From contig JBJHCR010000254.1 of NCBI GenBank assembly GCA_050486105.1, positions 1 through 9,440 on the forward strand: a DNA stretch of 9,440 nt, read 5' to 3'. A model generated the notes under the pieces. That model saw nothing but the letters and a program-made list of their open reading frames with translations, searched no databases and was not told the origin of the DNA. Every line of letters begins with the position of its first letter. The first letter of the stretch is position 1. Below are positions 1 through 4,866 of this stretch, piece by piece. Position numbers and translations under genes: made by a program. Source of the DNA: JAEXNA01 sp050486105. Its GTDB lineage: Bacteria; Vulcanimicrobiota; Xenobia; Xenobiales; JADMJV01.

Positions 1-2
1 TG

Positions 3-206
3 GTTTCCGATATCCTAGTGCGAAACCGCCAAGTACTCAAGTCTGGGGGCCTTCTTTTGCTGACTCTAAAGCTATGTCGTGGAGCCCAGGCTTACGGGCT
101 GGCCACCCGTGCGCTAGCTCGTCTCGAAGCTGGCTTCGAGATTCTCAAGGCTCGTCAATTGTACTTCAACAGACGAGAGATCACGGTTTTGGCCCGCAAG
201 CCTTAA
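3..206 (+). CDS. FtsJ/RlmM-like SAM-dependent RNA methyltransferase, C-terminal fragment
   Basis: This is the last 67 codons of a gene that starts left of the window; the frame is open to the left edge, so no start is called. The visible part reads VLKSGGLLLLTLKL, a typical late beta strand of a class I SAM methyltransferase (consensus vLkpGG.l.lklk). It ends in KARQLYFNRREITVLARK, which closely resembles the end of the RlmM/FtsJ group of RNA methyltransferases (ARQLYH.R.EVTV). Those enzymes 2'-O-methylate rRNA, so an rRNA target is likely, but the catalytic K-D-K-E residues and SAM loop lie outside the window. The stop codon TAA (204-206) overlaps the stop of the convergent DNA methyltransferase gene. 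An exact gene symbol cannot be given from this fragment. Confidence 0.7.
   Translation, partial: VSDILVRNRQVLKSGGLLLLTLKLCRGAQAYGLATRALARLEAGFEILKARQLYFNRREITVLARKP
122..141. repeat. Perfect 8-9 bp inverted repeat inside the RNA methyltransferase 3' end
   Basis: TCTCGAAG at 122-129 and CTTCGAGA at 134-141 are perfect reverse complements separated by CTGG; counting the inner C/G pair gives nine pairs. It lies inside coding sequence, about 65 bases before the stop, and encodes part of the final helix. It could fold in the mRNA, but it may be only codon choice. Confidence 0.5.
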
Positions 207-1105
207 GGCTTACGAAAGAGCATCACGTATTCATGCTTGAAGACGTAGAGCCCGTTTCTCAAAGCCCGATAACGCCAGAGATTGTTGGATTTCCCCTTGC
301 CTTTCTCGTTCCCCTGGATGTCCTTGATATTGATGGCGCGCAAGTTTAGGCCGCAGGATCGGGCCACTTCCATGCACTCAAAACCCAAGGGAATCCACTC
401 ACCGGACGAATACTTGTCTCCGATGACCAGGGTCAAGAATTTCCCGCGCTCAAGGAGTTCGACTCCACGCTGCACCACCTGTTCAAAGCCTTCCAGAAAG
501 CTCTCCAAGTCCGAATGGGAAGACAGGTCGCGGTCATCTTCGCCTCCGGTGAAGGAAATGATATCCCAGTAAGGCGGATGAAGAAGCACGTGGTCTACTG
601 AGTCCCGCCCCAGGCTGCTCAGTTCCTTGCGCAAAGGATCGAGAATGCCTTGGGAACTCGAATCTCCGCATAAGACTTTGGTGGTAACTTCCTGGGGGTT
701 GTCGGCCTCAGCTACTCGTTCGTTGGCGGCCCGACAGACTTCCCGTTGCAACTCAACCCCAAGTCCGTGGCGCCCGAGTCTGCGGCATTCGATCAGGGTT
801 GTGCCCATTCCACAGAAAAGGTCGAGAACAATGTCACCGGCTTTGGTGAAGCGCCGAAGGACCTGTTCAGGTATCTGGGGCACGAAGTTGCCGTGGTAAT
901 CGCCTCGGTGCACACTACTTCGGCTTCGAGCACCCAGGGACCATAGACTGTCGGTGATCAGCTCTGGATAATCTTTCCAGTTCTTGAGATCCAGATCGTG
1001 AAACTTTGAGCGGACTGCGGGACGTTTTCGTTCCGGGTGAGATTTTTCAGACTCTAAAGCAGACAAGACATTCCTCCGTAGAAGAATGTCTTGAATGTTA
1101 TTCAC
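203..1105 (-). CDS. Site-specific DNA methyltransferase (N4-cytosine/N6-adenine type), apparently solitary
   Basis: The 300-residue product is an amino-methylating DNA methyltransferase. The SAM-binding motif I is DLFCGMGTT (residues 95-103), preceded by GNFVPQIPEQVLRRF (72-86), a stretch typical of this family just before motif I. The acidic end of strand 2 is GLGVEL (114-119). Catalytic motif IV is HPPYWD (176-181), where most relatives have DPPY, NPPY or SPPY. A C-terminal YVMLFRK strand completes the fold. The order is motif I then motif IV, with no long target-recognition domain. The called start is GTG at 1105 with AGGA five bases upstream. A TTG 13 codons in (1066-1064) has GGAGG six bases upstream and is a rival start (287 residues). 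No restriction endonuclease is in the window, so it looks like an orphan regulatory or epigenetic enzyme rather than half of a restriction system, though a neighbour outside the window cannot be excluded. The target sequence is unknown. Confidence 0.85.
   Translation of the reverse strand: MNNIQDILLRRNVLSALESEKSHPERKRPAVRSKFHDLDLKNWKDYPELITDSLWSLGARSRSSVHRGDYHGNFVPQIPEQVLRRFTKAGDIVLDLFCGMGTTLIECRRLGRHGLGVELQREVCRAANERVAEADNPQEVTTKVLCGDSSSQGILDPLRKELSSLGRDSVDHVLLHPPYWDIISFTGGEDDRDLSSHSDLESFLEGFEQVVQRGVELLERGKFLTLVIGDKYSSGEWIPLGFECMEVARSCGLNLRAINIKDIQGNEKGKGKSNNLWRYRALRNGLYVFKHEYVMLFRKP
1064..1093. repeat. Perfect 10 bp inverted repeat over the start of the DNA methyltransferase gene
   Basis: CAAGACATTC (1064-1073) and GAATGTCTTG (1084-1093) are perfect reverse complements around a 10-base spacer. 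In the minus-strand mRNA the hairpin covers codons 5 to 14 of the methyltransferase. Its loop contains GGAG, the core of the ribosome binding site for the rival TTG start, and that TTG lies at the foot of the stem. It could be an operator for a dimeric repressor or an mRNA hairpin controlling start choice. Confidence 0.6.
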
Positions 1106-1156
1106 GACTTTCCTGGTCCATCAACGGCACAGGAAGAGCCAAGTTTCTAGATCTAT

Positions 1157-1200
1157 GCCTGTCTTGGGAACTCTGCTCTGAGCAGTCTCCAAAACAGGGC
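1157..1200. repeat. Composite stem-loop upstream of the DNA methyltransferase gene
   Basis: The terminal hairpin CTGCT-CTG-AGCAG (1173-1185) sits inside an outer imperfect stem: GCCTGT.TTGG (1157-1167) pairs with CCAA.ACAGGGC (1189-1200) with one bulged G and one C-A mismatch. There is no T tract after it on either strand, so it does not look like an intrinsic terminator. Transcribed on the minus strand it would lie in the 5' leader of the methyltransferase mRNA, if that transcript starts far enough upstream. Confidence 0.4.
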
Positions 1201-1220
1201 CTCCGTCGCTCACCACGGAG
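1201..1220. repeat. 6 bp hairpin CTCCGT / ACGGAG
   Basis: CTCCGT (1201-1206) and ACGGAG (1215-1220) pair perfectly around an 8-base loop, directly abutting the larger stem-loop at 1157-1200. On the minus strand it comes just after the stop of the possible gene remnant (1231) and is followed a few bases on by TTTT, so a weak terminator for minus-strand transcripts is possible. Confidence 0.35.
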
Positions 1221-1274
1221 AATCAATGAGCTACTTGTCTGCGCGCTCCTGAGAATATAGTAGAAGGCCCTGAA

Positions 1275-1304
1275 GATTGGACAATCCGAAGATCGGTTCC
1301 AATC
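1275..1304. repeat. Two-tier hairpin GATTGGA / TCCAATC
   Basis: GATTGGA (1275-1281) pairs perfectly with TCCAATC (1298-1304), and within it CCGA (1286-1289) pairs with TCGG (1293-1296) across an AGA loop. The sequence GGTTCCAATCC here resembles a tRNA T-loop, but the five-base T stem and the acceptor stem do not form, so it is not called a tRNA. It lies within the possible gene remnant. Confidence 0.35.
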
Positions 1305-1455
1305 CAGCGACCATACCTGCGTTATGGATATTCATGCCACGGTCTCCCTTGTTCACTGTCTGCGAATAGCTTTCAAACCCCGCCCAGAGGTTACTCCGGG
1401 TGGTAGTCGGTTCCACATCATGGACATAATAGGGGATGCAGCGCCGGGGATCGTG

Positions 1456-1487
1456 ACAAGCTTGTGAACTGCGGGCAAAAGCTTTTG
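1456..1487. promoter_or_regulatory. Two AAGCTT-centred palindromes 21 bp apart (candidate tandem operator)
   Basis: ACAAGCTTGT (1456-1465) and CAAAAGCTTTTG (1476-1487) are perfect palindromes of 10 and 12 bp. Their centres are 21 bp apart, about two helical turns, so both would face the same side of the DNA. This is the layout of a tandem site for a dimeric DNA-binding protein. No promoter is clearly visible next to them and no regulator gene is in the window. Confidence 0.3.
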
Positions 1488-1498
1488 AAAAATCTGAA

Positions 1499-1602
1499 GG
1501 GCAAGCGAACTTCGAACGATGTTTCCGAGTTAGCCTCCTAGGGCGTGTCTGCGATGACCCGGTTTACGGTGGAGGCGGTCTGTCGAGGAGTTCGCTTTGC
1601 CC
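1499..1602. repeat. ~104-base imperfect inverted repeat (structured RNA or small decayed element)
   Basis: GGGCAAGCGAACT (1499-1511) pairs over all 13 bases with AGTTCGCTTTGCCC (1589-1602), with one bulged T. The pairing continues with TCGA (1512-1515) to TCGA (1583-1586) after a two-base bulge, and an inner GCCTCC (1533-1538) to GGAGGC (1571-1576) stem. The whole block can fold as one long hairpin on either strand. No target-site duplication is evident at the ends. Confidence 0.5.
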
Positions 1603-1847
1603 ACCCTATTGTGTCGGCGGAGGGAGAATCTCAAACCGGTCTTTTGGGCCTAAATTTATGGCGATCGCCTTAAGTTTTTGAAGGTCGAGGACGGGTACCC
1701 GCCTGCAGGGTGAGTGACGGGTGTGGCACTTCGTAACGCCCTCACCTTTATATGAGCTTCTATGGCAAAATCGAGTCGGAGACCATACGTAGTCCGCCAA
1801 TCAAACCTCGAGAACCCATCGTCCGAAAAAAAGTGCGAAAAGTAAGC

Positions 1848-2726
1848 CTAACGCTGGCATATGGGACACCAGGTGGTCGTTCGACCTCCGTAGGTGCCGC
1901 GGCGTAGGGTGGCGGCGCATCCCGGGCAGGGCTCTCCATAGCGGCCATAAACCATCAACCCCTCTTGGTTGTAGCCACTTTGGCCTTGGCCGTTTACGAA
2001 GTCTCTCAAGGTCGTACCTCCAGCTTCGATCCCTTTGTTCAAGACCGCAACGATGGCGTGTCTTAGGCGCTGGCTCTCAAGTTTGCCTACTCGATAGGCC
2101 CCACGTCCAGGTCGAAGTCTGGCCATGAATAAGGCTTCATCGACGTAAATGTTACCCAAGCCGGCCAGGAATTGCTGATCCAATAATGACGCTTTGAGGG
2201 CCCTTTTTCGGACTCTTAGCCCGTCGAGGAGGTAACTTTCGGTGAACTGACTTGAAAGCGGATCCACCCCCAGGGAGAACCTTCCCGCCGCTTCCATCGG
2301 ACTCAATCCTGCAAACCATTGCACTCGTCCAAATTTTCGAACGTCGCGGTAGAGTAAGGACGTTCCGTCGCTCAACGAAAACTGAAGGTGGGTGTGCTGA
2401 TCTGGAGGATGCTGAAGAGTCCGCTCCAATCCGGTTTTGAGGTGCCTTATGAAAGGAGTGTCCTCTCTATCGGGGAGGCGCACCGTGAGTTGCCCGGTCA
2501 TTCCAAGGTGGACACAAAGCACTCCCTCTCCCAAGGTGAGGAAGAGCCATTTCCCGTGTCGAGTCAAAGGGCCGAAACGCTGTCCTCGGAGTTCCGTTTC
2601 CAGTTTTTTCGTGCACTGGCTGCGGAAGATTCGGCAATCCCGTGCTACCATCGAAAGGACCCTACGGCCGGGGAGATGGGGCTCCAGGCTTCTCTTCACT
2701 GTTTCCACTTCAGGAAGTTCAGGCAT
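1848..2726 (-). CDS. mutM: Formamidopyrimidine-DNA glycosylase (MutM/Fpg)
   Basis: This enzyme removes 8-oxoguanine and ring-opened purines from DNA in base-excision repair, then cuts the abasic site by beta/delta elimination. The product begins MPELPEVET, giving the N-terminal proline nucleophile (P2) and catalytic E3 after Met removal. The conserved lysine is in RHGKW (K59), followed by HLGMTG (73-78) and RDVRKFG (127-133). The H2TH DNA-binding part contains LAGLGNIYVDEALF (187-200). The C-terminal zinc finger has C267, C270, C287 and C290, with the conserved Arg in GGRTT between them. At 292 residues it is about 20 longer than the usual 270; the extra residues sit around 84-110, before the HxHLxF strand. 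ATG at 2726 has AAAGG eight bases upstream. The gene diverges from the HIT gene across 112 bases. Confidence 0.95.
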   Translation of the reverse strand: MPELPEVETVKRSLEPHLPGRRVLSMVARDCRIFRSQCTKKLETELRGQRFGPLTRHGKWLFLTLGEGVLCVHLGMTGQLTVRLPDREDTPFIRHLKTGLERTLQHPPDQHTHLQFSLSDGTSLLYRDVRKFGRVQWFAGLSPMEAAGRFSLGVDPLSSQFTESYLLDGLRVRKRALKASLLDQQFLAGLGNIYVDEALFMARLRPGRGAYRVGKLESQRLRHAIVAVLNKGIEAGGTTLRDFVNGQGQSGYNQEGLMVYGRYGEPCPGCAATLRRGTYGGRTTTWCPICQR

Positions 2727-2760
2727 CCCTTAGACCTTTCGTGAGCTGAAGTTGTGTTGT

Positions 2761-2777
2761 GCCCTCCCCGGGTGGGC
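2761..2777. promoter_or_regulatory. 17 bp G+C-rich quasi-palindrome between mutM and the HIT gene
   Basis: GCCCTCCCCGGGTGGGC is symmetric about its central base except for one T-T mismatch. It lies in the 112-base divergent gap, 35 bases from the mutM start and 62 from the HIT start, where an operator serving either gene could sit. No clear -35/-10 pair could be placed beside it. Confidence 0.25.
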
Positions 2778-2838
2778 GAAGAGCAGAGTCAAAATTGAAT
2801 GGGAGGTTTTGCCCACTGGGGTTGGGAAGTTGCCGCTC

Positions 2839-3246
2839 ATGGCTTCAGTCTTTACGAAAATCATGAGCGGAGACCTTCCAGGGCACTTCGTATACAGGGA
2901 CGAGAGAGCGGTTGCCTTTCTTTCGATCAATCCAATTAATCCAGGTCATACCCTCGTCGTTCCGGTGAAGGAGGTTTCCCACTGGATCGACCTTGAACCG
3001 GAGCTGGTGTGCCACTTGATGGTGGTCGCCCAGAAAGTGGGTAAAGCCCAGATGGATCTCTTTTCGCCTGAGCGCATAGGGGTCATCGTGGCTGGCTTTG
3101 AGGTTCCTCACACCCATCTTCATCTCGTGCCGGTGAGCGGAGAGTCCGAACTGAGTTTTGCCAGGGCCGCCCGAACAGTTGACCATGCTGAGTTGGCAGG
3201 CATCGCCGGCAGATTGGCGTTCAAACTTGGAGAACACGGGCAATGA
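2839..3246 (+). CDS. HIT-family nucleotide hydrolase/transferase
   Basis: The 135-residue cytosolic protein belongs to the histidine-triad family, which hydrolyses nucleotide phosphoramidates or dinucleoside polyphosphates through a histidine-AMP intermediate. The triad is HTHLHLV at residues 91-97 (H91, H93, H95). The N-terminal part is canonical: IFxKIxxGDxPxxxVYxDExxxAFLDIxPxxPGHTLVVPKxH is matched by FTKIMSGDLPG and INPINPGHTLVVPV. The frame is open 29 codons further upstream, but the family alignment starts at MASVFTKI, and GGGAAG lies nine bases before ATG 2839, so that start is chosen. Length is normal for the Hint/FHIT-like bacterial branch. It probably shares a transcript with the thioredoxin-like gene 46 bases downstream. 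The substrate cannot be deduced. Confidence 0.92.
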   Translation: MASVFTKIMSGDLPGHFVYRDERAVAFLSINPINPGHTLVVPVKEVSHWIDLEPELVCHLMVVAQKVGKAQMDLFSPERIGVIVAGFEVPHTHLHLVPVSGESELSFARAARTVDHAELAGIAGRLAFKLGEHGQ

Positions 3247-3292
3247 GCGGTCGAGCAGAGGGAGCCTTGTTTCCCTGTCCGAAGAAGCATCC

Positions 3293-3952
3293 ATGACCAA
3301 ACGCTTCACTGCCACCTTTGGCGCCATCCTTCTAGCCATCGTTTGCCTAGGGTCTCCTGCCTGGGCGATCACAGTTTTCGTCGGAAACGAGCCCTTTGAA
3401 GGGCAAGTTCGTAGAGTTGATGGAGATTTCCAGTTTGATCTTCACTCCTTGGCACTCGCGCTCAAGTATCGTATTGCCCAGGACGAAAACGGGTGGCTTT
3501 TCGGAGGAGTGCCGGTGGAAACCAGGGAGGATGGTCAACGAGTCTGGGTGTCGTTAAAGGATCTTCCGGAGCGATTGGTTCGAAGCGTCCACAGCCCAGA
3601 GCTCGGCGTTCTGGACCTGTATCGGTCAACAACCGGGCAAGCAGGCACCATCGAGCGATGGGGCGGAGACTTGACCCTGCTGTATTTCCACGCCTCCTGG
3701 TGTCCGGCCTGTCAGGCCATGAGAGGGACCATTTCTGAGCTGGAACAGTCTCGAAGCCTACGATTGGTCTATATCGATATCGACGAGCGTTCGGCTCCGG
3801 CGTATCGGGACTATCATCGCTACTTTCAAGGCGACAAGATACCGTTCTTCGTGGTCTTGAATCGGACTGGTAAGCGACTTGACAGCTTTTTCGGATTTCA
3901 GACCTACAACGAGCTTCGGGACCGCCTAAATTCCTTACAGGACTCTGACTGA
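3293..3952 (+). CDS. Exported thioredoxin-fold protein with CPAC active site
   Basis: This is a 219-residue protein with a signal peptide at residues 1-25 (KR, then an AILLAIVCLG core, cleavage after AWA), so it acts in the periplasm or at the cell surface. Residues 26-105 form an unassigned N-terminal domain with VGNEPFEGQVRRVDG and a WVSLKDL strand, reminiscent of small stalk-like domains. The thioredoxin fold runs from about 115 to the end: LTLLYFHASWCPACQ puts the redox pair at C137 and C140, and the cis-proline is in KIPFF (P184). CPAC replaces the CGPC of thioredoxin. It most likely reduces, oxidises or isomerises disulfides of envelope proteins. ATG 3293 is chosen because the signal peptide begins there; its ribosome binding site is weak (GAAGAA), which suits translation from the HIT transcript. 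The open frame extends upstream into HIT, where it is not coding. Confidence 0.85.
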   Translation: MTKRFTATFGAILLAIVCLGSPAWAITVFVGNEPFEGQVRRVDGDFQFDLHSLALALKYRIAQDENGWLFGGVPVETREDGQRVWVSLKDLPERLVRSVHSPELGVLDLYRSTTGQAGTIERWGGDLTLLYFHASWCPACQAMRGTISELEQSRSLRLVYIDIDERSAPAYRDYHRYFQGDKIPFFVVLNRTGKRLDSFFGFQTYNELRDRLNSLQDSD

Positions 3953-3957
3953 GAGTC
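3941..3957. terminator. Hairpin over the stop codon between convergent genes (weak terminator candidate)
   Basis: GACTCT (3941-3946) and AGAGTC (3952-3957) form a perfect 6 bp stem with a GACTG loop; the thioredoxin-like stop TGA (3950-3952) is inside it. It sits at the 20-base junction with the convergent esterase gene. Neither strand has a T tract after it, so it may only pause polymerase or do nothing. Confidence 0.3.
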
Positions 3958-3972
3958 AAAGCAGTCCCGGCT

Positions 3973-4710
3973 CTAGAGAAAATGGTTCAATAGAGACGGT
4001 ATTCGGCGTCCCCAGACCGTTTCGCAATGCTCCCCTTGATGGAGGTGGAGGGTAACTTCGCAGCCTCTGGCCTTGAGTCTGTTGGCGAAGAATTTGTTCT
4101 CCTGGACAAAGCCCCGGTCCATTCCGCGATCTCCGCAGCTTAGGTAGACTCGAGGGGCTGGAAGGCCTTCGAAGCGATTCAATAATTCGCGGAAGTAGTG
4201 GCGACCGGCCGAGAGGCAGGCTAATGCCGGGTAAACGGATGGGTTACTCCAACCAGCATAGAGGGCTGCCACACCTCCGGCGGATGACCCTATGAGGCCA
4301 GACAGTTCCGCTCTTGGAAAATAGGTGGTGAGATAGGGGAGCACCGCTTCCACCAAAAACTGGGCATGGCGTGCACCGGATGGGCTGTAATGACCAGGTT
4401 CCAGACTCCAACCAACGTACTCTTCGTAGCGCTTTTGACTAGCGGGGATGGCACACACCACCAAGGGAGAAGAGCACTTCTTGAGTCGTTCTTCGGCTCG
4501 CCAATGTTGGCGAGACTCCGGTTGACCAAAGGCAAAAAAGGCTTGTCCGTCTAAAACTAGGAGAATCTTGCAGCGTCTCCTCCGATTGGTAAAATTTCTC
4601 CACAATAGGAGACGTCTGCGGTAAACCCCACTTCCTCCAGGCGGTTCCCAACCGGTGTGATGTTCCAAGCTCTCGGTTCCCTGAGAGACCAGTGTTACTA
4701 TTCGGTGCAC
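3973..4710 (-). CDS. Alpha/beta-hydrolase of the esterase D / enterochelin-esterase type
   Basis: The 245-residue protein belongs to the putative esterase family (PF00756-like), serine hydrolases of the alpha/beta fold. The nucleophile elbow is GSSAG (141-145, Ser143) within LIGSSAGGVAALYAGW. The strand VLDGQAFF (52-59) matches the family's LxDGQxxF. The acid is probably D194 in SCGDRG, and the histidine H228 in GEHCETVWGRRIPSLL, which matches the family's GxHxxxxWxxxLxxxL ending. No signal peptide or lipobox is visible, so it is predicted cytosolic. The start is the first available codon after the upstream stop, GTG 4710, but no ribosome binding site is evident, so a start slightly downstream is possible. 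The upstream 156 bases are shared with the divergent FKBP gene. The substrate is unknown; it could be a siderophore ester, S-formylglutathione or a cell-wall ester. Confidence 0.8.
   Translation of the reverse strand: MHRIVTLVSQGTESLEHHTGWEPPGGSGVYRRRLLLWRNFTNRRRRCKILLVLDGQAFFAFGQPESRQHWRAEERLKKCSSPLVVCAIPASQKRYEEYVGWSLEPGHYSPSGARHAQFLVEAVLPYLTTYFPRAELSGLIGSSAGGVAALYAGWSNPSVYPALACLSAGRHYFRELLNRFEGLPAPRVYLSCGDRGMDRGFVQENKFFANRLKARGCEVTLHLHQGEHCETVWGRRIPSLLNHFL
4497..4514. repeat. 8 bp perfect inverted repeat inside the esterase gene
   Basis: CTCGCCAA (4497-4504) and TTGGCGAG (4507-4514) are perfect reverse complements separated by TG. It lies in coding sequence for the first third of the esterase and is probably incidental. 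Confidence 0.35.
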
Positions 4711-4866
4711 ACAAAAGGAATTCGCAAACCTCTAACCCTCCTCCCTTAGCTTTAAGAAAAAAACATCTTCGAGTTGTGGTGAAGGAGGATTCTCAAAGAC
4801 AACCTTCAAGGCCAGAGAGTGGCAGGTTCGGTCTCGTTGAGAATTCCGGACCATTAAGGAGTTTCT

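Larger units (their letters stand above)
1231..1563 (-). pseudogene. Possible remnant of an unidentified protein-coding gene
   Basis: The minus strand is open for 110 codons, bounded by a stop at 1564-1566 and TAG at 1231. The first half (to about 1440) is arginine-rich and looks non-coding. From about 1440 the translation looks protein-like: IPYYVHDVEPTTTRSNLW, then GDRGMNIHNAG, then AGLEPIFGLSNLQGLLLYSQ. A GTG at 1416 is an available start (61 residues) but has no good ribosome binding site in front. I do not recognise the family. The abrupt change in character near 1440 and the inverted repeats on its upstream side suggest a gene cut off by rearrangement. A chance open frame remains possible. 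Confidence 0.25.
1106..1847. other. 742-base region without a confident gene, rich in inverted repeats
   Basis: This lies between the starts of the DNA methyltransferase gene (minus) and the 3' end of mutM (minus). Neither strand holds an open frame with recognisable family motifs. It contains, from left to right: a composite hairpin (1157-1200), a second hairpin (1201-1220), a hairpin at 1275-1304, a possible minus-strand gene remnant (1231-1563), two AAGCTT-centred palindromes (1456-1487), and a roughly 104-base imperfect inverted repeat (1499-1602). A GGCGATCGCC palindrome is at 1660-1669, and an A7 tract (T7 on the minus strand) at 1826-1832 lies shortly after the mutM stop. No tRNA, tmRNA, RNase P or SRP signature was found by eye. 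It could be a non-coding RNA locus, a decayed insertion or decayed gene, or a regulatory region. Confidence 0.6.

Noticed and set aside
203..1105. Complete restriction-modification or phage-defence system around the DNA methyltransferase
   Set aside because: No endonuclease, helicase, specificity subunit or other defence gene is present in the window; the gene-free block beside it has no recognisable defence gene.
1286..1320. tRNA-like T-loop GGTTCCAATCC followed by CGACCA
   Set aside because: The five-base T stem does not pair, no matching acceptor strand lies 65-80 bases upstream, and no D or anticodon arm can be drawn on either strand.
1660..1669. GGCGATCGCC, the HIP1 palindrome typical of cyanobacteria
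   Set aside because: One copy is expected by chance in this composition and the genes do not look cyanobacterial; no further copies were noticed.
2845..3372. 175-codon minus-strand open frame antisense to the HIT gene
   Set aside because: It is the shadow of a clear HIT protein on the plus strand and its translation has no family features.
3462..3959. 165-codon minus-strand open frame antisense to the thioredoxin-like gene
   Set aside because: Low-complexity, Arg/Pro/Ser-rich translation opposite a gene with signal peptide and CPAC motif; treated as a shadow.
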